Shown here piece after piece: positions 19,653-30,418 of a stretch of DNA of 64,000 bases (position 1 is its first letter; each line of letters starts with the position of its first letter). Both the position numbers and the translations under genes were made by a program. The DNA lies in NCBI RefSeq assembly GCF_902167145.1, contig NC_050099.1, positions 12,662,434 through 12,726,433 of the forward strand, read 5' to 3'. The notes beneath the pieces were generated by a model. The model did no database searches. It saw only the letters and a list, made by a program, of their open reading frames with translations, and was not told the DNA's origin. Source of the DNA: Zea mays. Its lineage: Eukaryota; Streptophyta; Magnoliopsida; Poales; Poaceae.

Positions 19653-20994
19653 TGAAAGGGAATTAGGCTTACACCTAGTTCCTAAATAATTTTGGTGGTT
19701 GAATTGCCCAACACAAATCTTTGGACTAACTAGTTTTGCCCAAGTGTATAGATTATACAGGTATACAAGGTTCACACTCAGCCAATAAAAAGACCAAGTT
19801 TTGGATTCAATAAAGGAGCAAAGGGGCAACCGAAGGCACACCTGGTCTGGCGCACCGGACTGTCCGGTGTGCCACCGGACAGTGAACAGTACCTGTCCGG
19901 TGCACCAGGGGACTCAGACTCAAACTCTTCACCCTCGGGATTTCTCGGAAGCCGGCGCGCTATAATTCACCGGACTGTCCGGTGTGCACCGGACATGTCC
20001 GGTGCTCCAAGGAAGCGCGGTCTCCGGAACTCGCCAGCCTCGGGTTCGCGTGGCAGCCGCTCCGCTAAAATTCACCGGACTGTCCGGTGTGCACCGGACT
20101 GTCCGGTGTGCACCGGACTGTCCGGTGTACCAGCAGAGCAACGGCTCTTTTCGGCGCCAACGGCTCCCTGCGGTGCATTTAATGCGCGCGCAGCGCGCGC
20201 AGACGTCAGACATGCCCATACCGGTGCACCGGACATCAAACAGTACATGTCCGGTGTGCACCGGACACCCAGGCGGGCCCACAAGTCAGAAGCTCCAACG
20301 GTCAGAATCCAACGGCAGTGATGACGTGGCAGGGGCACCGGACTGTCCGGTGTGCACCGGACTGTCCGGTGCGCCATCGAGCAGACGCCTCCAGCCAACG
20401 GTCAAGTTTGGTGGTTGGGGCTATAAATACCCCAACCACCCCACCATTCATGGCATCCAAGTTTTCCACTTCTCAACTACTACAAGAGCTCTAGCATTCA
20501 ATTCTAGACACACTAAAGAGATCAAATCCTCTCCAATTCCACACAAAGCCCTAGTGACTAGTGAGAGTGATTTGCCGTGTTCATTTGAGCTCTTGCGCTT
20601 GGATTGCTTCTTTTCTTTCTCACTTGTTCTTGAGATCACCACTCTATTGTAATCAAGGCAAGAGGCACCAATTGTGTGGTGGCCCTTGCGGGGAAGTTTT
20701 GTTCCCGGCTTTGATTTGAGAAGAGAAGCTCACTCGGTCCGAGGGACCGTTTGAGAGAGGGAAGGGTTGAAAGAGACCCGGCCTTTGTGGCCTCCTCAAC
20801 GGGGAGTAGGTTTGAGAGAACCGAACCTCGGTAAAACAAATCCGTGTGTCACACTTCATTATTTGCTCGCGATTTGTTTTTGCGCCCTCTCTCGCGGACT
20901 CGTTTATATTTCTAACGCTAACCCGGCTTGTAGTTGTGTTTATATTTGTAAATTTCAGTTTCGCCCTATTCACCCCCCCTCTAGGCGACTATCA
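19653..20994 (+). repeat. Sirevirus 3' LTR
   Basis: 1342 bp. It matches 11504-12826 without visible substitutions but has an extra GTGCACCGGACTGTCCG-type 19-bp unit at about 20085-20128. It is followed by TSD ATACC. Confidence 0.93.
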
Positions 20995-21583
20995 ATACCG
21001 CTGAAAGTAAAAGGCGAAGAAGCTCCTAAGGGAGGCTTACAGCGAAAAATAAACGTTGATTCCGCTGAAGTAAAAGGCGAAGAAGCTCCTAAGGGAGGCT
21101 TATAAAAGATTGTGTTTTATTGCAGGGATGCGTATATATCTTCGGAGTAAACATCATCTCACATAACATAACATCATCGCATCATTTCGCATAGCATAAG
21201 CATCATACATCATTTTGCACATGGCACAAGAGATGGACACATTATCAATCTACGGAAGAACGTTTTGAAAAGAAAAAAAAAGAGAGAGAAATCAGTCACA
21301 AAAAGATACATCATTGATCTTCGGAAGGGTAGCTTCGGAAAATATTTTTACGAAGCCTGGATATTATTCATCAGAACATTGGATATTGTTGTGACAATGA
21401 AAAATTCTTCTTCACGAAGCATGAAAAAAAGGGAAGGTGTTTTTTCGTCAAAGACTCAAAAGCGGTACGTGTAAAGTTTCATGCATCGTAAAGAGTTGAC
21501 TAACAAAAATAGGTATATTACATTTGTGGTTACCAAATGTTACAGTATATTACATTTCAGAAGTTTTTGTTTTACAAAAATAC
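20995..21583. other. 3' untranslated region of gag-only element, right of Sirevirus
   Basis: It opens with TSD ATACC and two near-perfect ~50-bp repeats (20998-21102) with the core 'aaaaggcgaagaagctcctaagggagg', which continue the 11322-11503 series. The rest is non-coding and lies between the convergent 3' ends of gag and the antisense gene. Confidence 0.65.
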
Positions 21584-24500
21584 TTAATCTTCTCTCAAAA
21601 CGACTTCGGCAGCCTCGTTCAGGAGCCGATTGACGACTTCGTCCATAATATCTTCAGCCATCTTTTTAATTTCGTCGTCTCCTTTCGGCTGAGGGCCCGA
21701 AGACGCTTTAGCAGGATCTGAAGTAACAGAGGATACGGATACAGTGCTATTACAAATCGCAAACAAATCTTAAAGCCTAAAAGTACAACACAATAAAACT
21801 ATCAGTTAATACCTAATTGACCTTCGGCCTCTGCGCTCTTTTCAGCAGCCTCGGCTACTTCTCTAGCATCATGAATTCCCTTTTCACTTCTTCTAATAAT
21901 TTCTCCGGCCATTTCCCGGCCACCATTATCCCAAATATCGGTAAAATTTTTTCCACCAATTATACTAGCTTCGGCCGAAGGATCTCTTGCATCTTCAAAA
22001 GACAAAGCAGCTTCGGATTGTGCTAAAATTTTTACATGTTCGCAGCCTTTCTTCTCTAAGATAGTGGCAAGTCCTCTAGCGCCAGAGAAGGCACATATAT
22101 CTCCACGGCTATTTAAAATCTCTTCGAAGGCTTCAGCTTCGTGGTCGATCCACTCGATGGGACCTTCGGGATTGCCTCTCGTAAAGTTTTCCTCACTTGA
22201 AAATGCGCCGACCTTGGCGAAGCTAGCCTTCAACTTTTTAACACATTCTACAGATTTGATATAACATCTCTTTTTGGACGACCGAAGCTCTTCAACAGTT
22301 CCTTCTAGGTGATCTGCCCATTGGTCGCTGAGTTCTCGTTTTGTCTCTTCAAGTATGCGTTCTTCCTTGGCTCTGGCCAGTTGTCTCCGAAGATCTTCAA
22401 TTTCGCGTTTCTGGGCTTCAGCTTGACCTTTAAAAGCAGATTCGTCTGCCTTTATTTTATTTATCAATGAGTGTAATATTTTATCTTTCTCGAGACCTTC
22501 GTTCCTCAGTTCAATAACTTCGGAACGAAGGTTGCTCAGGGCTATAGAACACCCTTCGTCTTCAGCATCTTTCTGTGCCCTGAGGGCATTGCTAAGTATT
22601 AGGCCCTGCAAAGAGAAATATGTGTGTGTCAATAGATTTAAACAAGCGAAAGATTTTGGACTCAACAAAAATACAAAGATTTCATTTGTCGCACCTTTAA
22701 GCTATTGTAAGCCAGGCTGTCGGCCAGATCGTTCTTCGACAGCACCGAGAGCCCGTCTTCTAAAGTTGGGAATCCGAAGCTCTTGCTCATCTCCCGACAG
22801 ACAGAAATCTCCTTGCTGTCGGGGAGACAATACAAGAAGTCTTCTTCTCCACTGCCATTGAATATTAACGCCCCTTTTGGATATTTCAGTTTTTGGGCGT
22901 AGTGCTGGGCCTCTTGCTCTTCTTTTTCTGATAGTTTTTTCCCCGAAGCATGACGAACAATATAATCACGAACTTTGGGGGATGCTTCGGGGGCAATGAC
23001 ACTGGTTTCTTCAACTAAAGTTGGCTTTGTTATTTTTTCTGCCTCACTTTCCAAGGATTTTATCTTTACAGGCTCTGGGGGCCCAGCTTCGGCTTCAGTC
23101 TCTTGCCCTGGAGCTTTAGAACCAGAAATTTCAGTTGTTTCAGGACTGACAGCAGCCCTTTGCGGAGGTGTGCTTGAAGATTTGATCGTTTCCAGTACGT
23201 CTAGCACATTAGCCATTCTCTTTCTTTTTGGAGTCACTGCTGGCACTTTTGGATTTTTTGCTGTCTCAATGTTTGCCGCAGGACTCAAAACTTCTGATGT
23301 TTTGGATCCCTCAGTTGCTACTTTTACCTCTTCCATTTTTTCTGAGAACGGCGCTTCGGCCTTCTCCTTCGTTTCTGATAACAAAATTTTTGATTGCTCT
23401 AATTCTATCTTTGTTGGCACTTCGGCCGTTTCTGCGACTTCTGGCAGCAAGGTTGGCTCGATTGGTTTTTTAGCTTCGGTGGCCGAAGAAGTTTCTCCGG
23501 TAAACTCAGGCACCGAAGCTGGTTCAATATACCGCGGCCGATGTGTAAGGACCTTTAACTTCTTTCTTTTCGGTTCTGGCTCGCTAGGAGCAGTTGCAGC
23601 TTCTTCTTTTGCAGAGGTTGTGTTTTTCCTCTTCTGCCTTCGAATGGGATAGCAATAGTCAGGGTAGACAAACCCGATTGCATCAAATACCCGATTCAGC
23701 CTTTTCTTTTTTCGGCCTCCGAAGGCTGCTGACATTGCAGTGTCTTCGGCCTTCGAATAAGCCCCAAGCAGTTCATCACTTAAATTTTCAATACTTTTTA
23801 ACCAGTCGTCATCTGGCTCAACAAACTTATCTCCAAATTTAAAAGTATACTTCAACCTGATAAGTCCACCTTCGTTGGCCTCTTTTACGGTTTCTTGTGG
23901 CATTTCCCATTTCTCCGCGAGCGGCCATACCCTGAAGGCAATATGCTCTTGTACTAAGTCTCTCGTTCCAATGAAAGAGCAGACTGCGCCGAAGGCCCTC
24001 TGGCATTCTTCGGCAGCTTCATTCATTTCAACCTTCGGCCTCCGAAGGCCGAAGCTTTGCCAAATAGGGCGCATGATTATACCTTTGATATCTTCTCGTA
24101 CTGTCAGATCATTTTTCACATAAAACCATTCTGTCATCCAATCTCCGGGCCATCTCTTCCGAAAGGTTGGCACTGGACAGCTTGACCCGGACCGGGAAAC
24201 GAAGCTGTAGCAGCCAAAATTATTGTGATACTGTTCCTTACCCCAAGGTTTTGTTTCGTATGATAATTCGTGTATATTGCAGAAGCTTTTTGCATCAGGC
24301 TGCAAGCCTTGGCTTCTCACGGCCCACACAAAGATATTCAGCTTTATGATTGCTTCGGGGGTAAGTTGGTGAAGATAGACTTCGAAGATTTTCAGCACCT
24401 CCACGACGAAGCTGCTCAAAGGAAATCGCAGTCCAGCTTTCAAAAAGCTTCGGTACACTACGACTTCATTTTCTTCAGGGTGTGGGCACGTTTTTTCCCC

Positions 24501-24806
24501 TTCGTCGGCCCTCACAATGGATAAATCCCGGAAATACCTTCCTCTCATGTTGGCAAGATGATTCTCTTTGATAGTTGATTTACCATAAACTGAATGGCTT
24601 GGTCGCCAGGGACGATCTTCGGAGTCCTCACCACCACTGTCCACATCATAGCTGTCACTATCACCAGTATCTTCAGACAAACCTTCCAGAATCTCCTTGG
24701 TGATTTTTTCTGTATTGGTCTTTGACATCGCTATAAGAAATCCCAAGTTTTTCTCTTCGTCCAGGCTCAGCTTCATCTCAGCAGCAGTCTTCTTATCCTC
24801 AGACAT
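21584..24806 (-). CDS. Antisense spliced gene, PF04195-like plus coiled coil, intact
   Basis: Proposed exons on the minus strand: 24806-22695, 22605-21813 and 21717-21584, with GT-AG introns of 89 and 95 bp. Phases match and the product is 1012 residues with no stop. The start is ATG at 24806 (MSEDKKTAAEMKLSLDEEKN). Residues of about 85-260 match the plant 'putative gypsy type transposon' domain (SFLKAGLRFPLSSFVVEVLK, YLHQLTPEAIIKLNIFVWAV, EWFYVKND). A charged low-complexity region spans about 375-620. Exon 2 is a long coiled coil (LRRQLARAKEERILEETKRE). Biochemical function is unknown. It is convergent to gag and has its own TATA box at 24948-24955. Antisense extra ORFs are known in Tat elements such as RIRE2 and Grande relatives. 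The splicing is inferred from sequence alone. Confidence 0.78.
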
Positions 24807-24947
24807 CTTCGGAGACACTAAAAACTATTTTCAAAGCCGAAGCTTCAAAACTAAGGGCTTAACAAATCTTAGGGCACAAGAGCTAAAAATTGAGTGAGCA
24901 GGAGCAATTGGCCAGAGAGCGTGTCAAATGAGTTTGCGGTATGACTG

Positions 24948-24955
24948 TATTTATA
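24948..24955 (-). promoter_or_regulatory. TATA box of antisense gene
   Basis: TATAAATA on the minus strand, about 140 nt upstream of the antisense ATG and about 160 nt inside the 3' LTR boundary. The position fits an independent core promoter. Confidence 0.6.
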
Positions 24956-25100
24956 CGCCAAGAGCGTTGAAAATTGAAAGACCCCGCTTGTCAGTGAATG
25001 TTGCTATTCTAGCAAAGGGAAGGTGTTTTTTCGGACCTTCGGCGTAAAGCCTTCGTCCATGTCGCAATCTAAATTTATTATTTCAAGCAAATTAATATTG

Positions 25101-25111
25101 CGAGGGGCTAC
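25101..25111 (+). other. Polypurine tract of gag-only element
   Basis: The tract GCGAGGGGCTAC (25100-25111) immediately precedes the 3' LTR. The same 'ggggctac' end precedes the LTRs at 50429 and, on the minus strand, 57240. Confidence 0.75.
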
Positions 25112-25765
25112 TGTTGGGGACCTTCGGCATCCGAAGGTCCTCAAAAACATGATTTAACAATGTTTTCCAAGTATGACATATGAACAGGTACCTTCGGTCT
25201 TGGGTTAAAAGCATAAACGGTATGGAAAGCAGGATTGGAACGAAGGATTGAACCAGCGCCGAAGCTGCGCGCGAGAAAGCTTCGGCTCATTAACAGAAAG
25301 AGGAACCGACTTAAGAAGGAAAAGGCTATCTAGTCCTCGACAGTTTGTTATTAAGTCAATAGTGAATATGAAGGGCATGAATGTAATTTTACATAGGCTG
25401 CGTCCTGTGCCTATAAATAGATGAACAGTACCCCCGTACTGTTCACGCTGACTTGGCATTCGCTTTTTGCGTCACGCTTGTATTGTCATCTCATTCCGAT
25501 TGAAGGTACACTTGTAACTCAGCGGTATTTCTGTTTATACCTAATAATAATATATAATTGTTCATGTTGTCTTTTATATCCCTCGAATTCCATCCTTCGT
25601 CATTGTTTAATAAAGTTATGAAGGTACGTCCTTCATAACCTTCGTCCGTAAACCATTATATCCTAAGGGAAATAATGCTTCGGAGGACGAAGGACCTTAA
25701 CGATTAACATTTTTTCTATGTTGCCTTGTTCTTAACTCATAGCACTTGAGAACAAGTCCCCAACA
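25112..25765 (+). repeat. 3' LTR of gag-only Tat element
   Basis: 654 bp, identical by eye to 8877-9530, with TATA at 25412-25419 and the stem-loop at 25423-25444. TSD CCTAG follows. Confidence 0.93.
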
Positions 25766-25770
25766 CCTAG

Positions 25771-26433
25771 ATCGAATGGAAGCGGAAAGACCTGCAATTT
25801 TTGTACAGGCAACACATGAGCACCTGAAGTGAAAGGTCTAATCCTTAGAGTTACACTATATTAGCATGTATGAGTAGTTCAGATTTTAGTTAGAGTGCAA
25901 ATTTGGGCATACAAAAAGGCACAAAAAAATGAATTCAAATAAAAACTACCTCAGTCTTGCTGGCAACTGTTTGAAATAAACCTCTCAGAGGGGACATTAA
26001 TCATAAAAAACACAAAAATAGTCAGCCCTGATAGGCACATCAGAAACCAGAGCATTTCTAGCAAAAGGTTGTGTATGAGCAGTAACACTAACAGAGAGCT
26101 CCACTATATTAAAATTGAGGTGTAGGTCATTTATTTCATTTTCATAATGACCAGAGCTTCTAGTTTTAGGTTACCTAAGCCAAGGCATAGTTTTCAGGTC
26201 TCAATGGATTAAATTAAACAGTCCCCATCTGTCTACACATAATGCCTTTATGCTAGTGGAAGCAGGTTCTCACACACGCATGAAAAATCAATAACAAGCA
26301 AGTCTGAAGCCTGTCTTGTGAAAAGGTGCAATGCAGTGAGGGGATCACCTTCAGCGCCACCATCATTTGGTGCTGGCCCCACTGTATTGACAGTAGCCAA
26401 AGTATCTCCGTTCAGGGGTTTCAGCAACTCAAC
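25771..26433. other. CACTA interior right of the nested gypsy element
   Basis: Intron-like sequence. On the minus strand, exon-like pieces with splice signals lie at about 25998-25952 (donor GTAGT) and 25792-25766 (acceptor TTGCAG). The second abuts the gypsy insertion site. They could be further exons of the captured gene at 8256-8760, but the reading is too short to assign. Confidence 0.35.
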
Positions 26434-27140
26434 CTACACCAAATCACACGATAATTGGCAAATTGCAAGAGGTGAGCGCCTCAATTCCAAAGAGCAGCAG
26501 CTACTCACCACGCCGTTCTTCCTCGCCACAGCTAAAACCTGCAGCAGAGCAGCAGTTAGAGTCACGCCTTTGATTATCAGCAAATCTGGTAAAGCCTCAG
26601 TCGGCAAGGAGGCACGGAAAGGGATGCTCACGGGGTCGGTGGCACGATCGGCGAGGGAGGCAGCGACGATGGCGCAGGAGGCGTCGGGTGCGTCCCACGT
26701 CTCCACGACCTTGGCGGATGCGCGGATGCCTTCCCTCGACGAATGCGCGGGCAGGCAGATGGCGTTGAGGGAGGGATGCGCTGGGGCGGATGGCGAGGAG
26801 GGCATGTGCCGCAATCCACCGATGCCCAGATGCGGCAGCGGCGACCTGTGGAGGCGGCGCGGGCTCGACATCCGCGACATCGGCCTAGGGGGACGCCATG
26901 GCGGCGGGGTCTAGGAAGGGAGTGGGAGGGTTGATCTGCGCAGTGGGGGCTATGACATCGGCCTCAGGACGAGGGCTTGGCGGGCGGGAGGGATGCGCGG
27001 GCGGTGCGGGGCGCTGCATGCGGCAGGGACGCGGGCAGGGCGGGGCGGGACGCGGGCGGGGCGGGACGGGACGCCGGCGGGGCGGGATGCGACAGGGACG
27101 CGGGCGGCAGAACGTGCACCAGGGTGTGTAGACGCCTACG
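26434..27140 (-). pseudogene. GC-rich gene-like 5' fragment captured by CACTA
   Basis: A sharp rise in GC content and a minus-strand frame (26880-26434, 148 codons from the first ATG) look like the first exon of a grass gene. The frame contains a C-rich, Ala-rich segment (CAIVAASLADRATDPVSIPF) and 'LPDLLIIKGVTLTAALLQVL', and meets a GTGAGT donor near 26511. Upstream, 26985-27115 is an extremely G-rich tract. I do not recognise the protein. It may be the 5' end of the same captured gene as 8256-8760 or of another gene. Confidence 0.4.
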
Positions 27141-27214
27141 TTAGGATTATAATAGTAGTAGAGATTGGACAGACGGGGCAGAACAGATGGCGCCAGAGCT
27201 GGAGGTTGCTTTTA

Positions 27215-27497
27215 ATAAATGAGAATATATTAATCAATATATTCCGCAGCAACGTATATTAAGTGTTTTGCATCCTATTTAAACAACAGATGCCACTTGC
27301 AACGCATATTAAGTGTCCTACATCCTAGTTAATGAACTGATGGTGCTAGTAACACATATTAAGCGTTGCCATCACCCTAATAACGTAACAGATGATGCTT
27401 GCAACGCATATTAAGCGTTGCCAGCTATTTTTTTACAACGCATAAAACCATGTGTTGCTACGGATGCGTTGCTATAGGGGGGGTTTGTGTTGTAGTG
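27215..27497. repeat. CACTA right subterminal and terminal repeats
   Basis: At least five copies of GCAACGCATATTAAGCGTTGC-like units occur in direct and inverted form, then the terminal repeat ending GTTGTAGTG, followed by TSD TCA. Confidence 0.78.
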
Positions 27498-27500
27498 TCA

Positions 27501-27782
27501 AGGCGGAGCTCATCAAGGTCACTCTACTGCTAGAGCGCACCGTGGTCGAGGAACCGACCTCTCATGCCGGGGTGTTTGTCGGTGTCGAGTACTGGCAACA
27601 CACTACAGGGAGTACCACGTAATGCTTTTGTGAGGACTGCAACGTCGATCGTAGCTCGATGGTATGTGCAGAGCATATCGTAACACATGGAGTTGTGCGG
27701 GTTCGGGCCGCTCATGAGCGTAATACCCTATGCCATATGGTTTCTGGTGCTGGTATTGTTTGATGTCTCTCTCGGTTACAAG
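27501..27782 (+). pseudogene. Gypsy gag fragment continued, then LTR-like sequence
   Basis: Directly after TSD TCA the gag frame resumes (KAELIKVTLLLERTVVEEPT) to about 27585. After that the sequence no longer encodes gag and resembles grass gypsy LTR sequence ('gttcgggccgctcatgagcgtaataccct'). This implies an internal deletion or rearrangement near 27600. Confidence 0.5.
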
Positions 27783-28084
27783 TAGGGGTGAAAACGGGAC
27801 GGATACAGCCGGATACAACGTTATCCCGTATCCTACCCTAATATATTTATCTCGGATACGAGACCGGATACGGGTAGTTTTCGGGCGGGTAAGAAACAGA
27901 TATCGGATATTACCCGGGCAGAAAACAAGTATTTGTCGGATAGTTCGCCCCATGTTATTAGCTGGTCAAACGAATAAATAAAATAAGAAATACATAATCA
28001 TATACATGATAGCTCAAATGTAGACAAATAATCCAATTAAATTGACATCATGTAGTTCAAAGTTACTAATCATAAGGACATTAT

Positions 28085-29379
28085 TGTCGGCGTTTCGACC
28101 CCGAGGGGTCCCTGGACCGACGAGTAAAATTGTCGCTGCGTGTCCCAGCCTAGATGGGTTAGCGTGAGATGGAACACAAGGGGGGAAAACCGCGGCTCGT
28201 GTTATCCTGCGCCAGAGGGGGTGCGCTTGCAGTAGGGGTTACAAGCGTTCGCGAGGGAGAGAGAGAGAGTGAGCCTGTTCGTCAGCCCGTCCTCCCGCGC
28301 GACCACCCTTTCGTATGAGGGCCCTGGCCCTTCCTTTTATAGATGCAAGGAGAGGGTCCAGGTGTACAATGGCGATGTAGCAATATGCTAACGTGTCCGA
28401 CAGAGAGGAGCCAGAGCCCTATGTACATGCCAACGTGGCTGTCGGAGAGGTGCTAGAGCCCTGTGTACGCGGTGTCGTGGTCGTCGGAGGAGCGTTTAAG
28501 CCCTGTAGAAGCACAGCTGTCGGGGCTGCTGTGACCTTGCTGACGTCTCCTTGCTTCCGTAGGGGGCTGAGAACCGCCGTCGTCATGGACGCATGCGGGG
28601 AGCCATCATTACTTGTTACCGGGGCGAGCCTGGATGGGACGTCGGTCTTGTTCCCCCGTAGCCTGAGCTAGCTAGGGGTAGGGTAATGATGTACCCCCGT
28701 GGCGCGGTCGGTCCGAGCCTAAGGTCGGGCGTGGCGGAGACTCCTCCTGAGGCCGAGGTCGGGGTCAGGCGAGGACGCGATTCCTCTCGAGGTCGAGGTT
28801 GAGGCTGGGCCCTGGGGTCGGGCGAGGCAGAGACCTCCTCCTGAGGCCGAGGCCCAGGGTCGGGCGAGGCAGAGCTTCCTGTTGCGCCTAAGGCTGGACT
28901 TTAGCTGTTGTCAGCCTTACCCTAGCGAGTGGCACAGCAGTCGGAGAGGGGCGAGCGGCGCTGTTTTCCTGTCAGGTCGGTCAGTGGAAGGGCGAAGTGA
29001 CTGCGGTCACTTCGACCTTGCCGACTGAGGCGCGTGTGTCAGGATAAGGTGTCAGGCGATCCTCGCATTGAATGCGCCTGCGATGCGGTCGGTTGGTGAG
29101 GCGATTTGGCCAAGATTGCTTCACAACGAAGCCTGCCCGAGCTGGACTTCAGGCGAGTTGAGGGCATGCCCGTTGCTTGAGGAGGCCCTCGGGCGAGGCG
29201 TGAATTCGCCTGACTACTGTTCCCGCCCGAGGCTGGGCTCGGGCGAGATGAGATCGCGTCCCTTGAGTATACGAAGCCTTGGCCTGAATTGTGTCCATCA
29301 GTATCTGCAGCTTGTGCTGATGGCGATTACCAGCCGTGTTTAGGAGTGTTGGGGGTACCCCTAATTACGGTACCCGACA
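28085..29379 (-). mobile_element. Solo LTR of the 32032-51697 Tat family, inverted
   Basis: 1295 bp, beginning TGTCGGCGTTTCG and ending GGTACCCGACA. This is the reverse complement of the LTR type at 32032 and 50429. It is flanked by ATTAT (28080-28084 and 29380-29384). A single LTR with an intact target duplication indicates intra-element LTR recombination. The frames inside it are not genes. Confidence 0.9.
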
Positions 29380-29384
29380 ATTAT

Positions 29385-30360
29385 AGTACCAACAACACAA
29401 TTTAAAAGAAATTGACAACCCTCATTTAGACATAATCCACAAGTCCACAAGTATATAAGAGATAGTAGATAGTTCTAATTAACATGTTCAAGTATATCAT
29501 CTATATCATTTATATCATCCACGTCCATGGTATTGTCAATCACAATTCACAAGTAAAAAAAATCAGACATATAGCTAACATTAATCAAATATCTCAACCA
29601 TAGTCCATATCCGAGGCTACTAAATTATAGTGAGGAAATAAGTCTGAGCATGCACACAGTAAACTATGAATCTAGGCATCTAACGTAAAGGAAAAAATAT
29701 ATTTTTTCAAACAAATGTAAAGCGAACAAACACGGGAGCACAATCTTATGATGCTCAAACTCGAAGCGAGTACAGGGACCAGGGAGGCTTGCGATGAGCT
29801 GGCGAGTGCAGGGAGGCCGTCGGCCCGGTGCTGTGTGCCTGATAGCCTGCGAGCCTGTGAGCCTCTCAACTTGGAGTGATGGAGCGAATGCAGGGAGACT
29901 GACGTCCGGCAGTGAGCCGGCGAGTGCAGGGAGGACAGTGGCCCGGCGCTGCTTGCTGCGACTAGGCGGCACTCCGAACTCGGATCGAGTGCAGGGAGGA
30001 TCGGAAGCCGACGGCTGTGTTTGACCGATTAAGGCTTTGAGCATGGAGGCTGTCAGCCACTCAGTCTAATGCCCTAAAGTCTGCAAGTCTGCAATGTGCT
30101 AATGCCGCAGCCCGCAAGGGTGCCAGTGCCAGCATGCCACATTTGTGAATCCGGGTACCCGACCGTTGAATACCCGTATCCGGCTCAGCGTTGGCGGGTA
30201 TTTGCCAGATATTATCGATTCTGTATCCTATCCGTATCCAGAAATTCTTAACCGGGTAGTACCCGTATCCGTCCCGACAACAAAAAAAACCCGTATCCGT
30301 ATCCGAAAATCCGAGTATTTTGGCTACCCATATCCGATACCTGTTCCGGGTACCCGTCCC
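29385..30360. other. Right half of hAT element, no gene supported
   Basis: AT-rich to 29700, then a GC-rich segment (29750-30130) with a minus-strand frame of 126 codons that contains repeated 'PALAGSLPDVSLPAFAPSLQ'-like units. I see no known family in it. Subterminal 'cccgtatccg' repeats follow. Confidence 0.4.
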
Positions 30361-30381
30361 GTTTTCATCCCTAGTTACAAG

Positions 30382-30410
30382 TGGTTTCTCGAGCTAGAAG
30401 ATGAGGGCAG
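30382..30410. other. Short host segment between two hAT elements
   Basis: Twenty-nine bases of pre-insertion sequence lie between the two 8-bp duplications. Joined to the flanks they form one continuous LTR-like stretch. Confidence 0.6.
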
Positions 30411-30418
30411 CTTGTGTC

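Larger units (their letters stand above)
11504..20994 (+). mobile_element. Complete Sirevirus (Opie/Ji-type copia) retrotransposon
   Basis: LTRs at 11504-12826 (1323 bp) and 19653-20994 (1342 bp) start TGAAAG and end ATCA. They are flanked by ATACC (11499-11503 and 20995-20999). The element has the initiator-Met primer site TGGTATCAGAGC, an intact 896-residue gag frame, an intact 1063-residue pol frame, several polypurine tracts upstream of the 3' LTR and LTRs full of the CACCGGACTGTCCGGTG palindrome. These features define Sireviruses; Opie/Ji is the abundant maize group they recall. The two LTRs differ by one 19-bp repeat unit and by no substitution I can see, so insertion is very recent. 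There is no env-like frame. Confidence 0.94.
8877..25765 (+). mobile_element. Gag-only Tat-lineage gypsy element with antisense gene
   Basis: Two 654-bp LTRs (8877-9530, 25112-25765) beginning TGTTGG and ending CCAACA are flanked by CCTAG (8872-8876, 25766-25770). Inside are a TGGCGCCCACC primer binding site, an intact gag frame, 3' tandem motifs, an intact minus-strand spliced gene and a polypurine tract at about 25101-25111. No protease, reverse transcriptase, RNase H or integrase is present, so it depends on another element for replication. By eye the two LTRs are identical, so insertion was recent. A complete Sirevirus inserted later at 11504-20994. Without it the internal region is about 6.1 kb. 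Confidence 0.9.
4218..27497. mobile_element. 23.3-kb composite non-autonomous CACTA transposon
   Basis: The left end reads CACTACAAAATGGCCCCCC. The right end, reverse-complemented, reads CACTACAACACAAACCCCCC. The 3-bp duplication TCA flanks both ends (4215-4217 and 27498-27500), and the interrupted gag frame resumes exactly after it. Subterminal regions carry many GCAACGC/GCGTTGC motifs in both orientations. These are the hallmarks of the CACTA (En/Spm) superfamily. I see no TNPD-like transposase or TNPA-like protein, so it is non-autonomous. It holds a copia fragment, exon-like fragments of a cellular gene, a GC-rich gene-like block, and a later nested gypsy element with a Sirevirus inside. 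Without the nested gypsy and its TSD it would be about 6.4 kb. Confidence 0.88.
27783..30373. mobile_element. Non-autonomous hAT element with nested solo LTR
   Basis: The ends are TAGGGGTGAAAACGGGACGG and, reverse-complemented, TAGGGATGAAAACGGGACGG (19 of 20 match). They are flanked by the 8-bp duplication GTTACAAG (27775-27782 and 30374-30381). An 8-bp TSD with TAGGG ends indicates the hAT superfamily. Ends carry many 'ggatacgggta' type subterminal repeats. No transposase frame is present. A solo LTR (28085-29379) sits inside; without it and its duplicated target the element is about 1.29 kb. Confidence 0.88.

Noticed and set aside
26898..27262. Gly/Arg-rich plus-strand frames
   Set aside because: Produced by the G-run tract; low complexity only.
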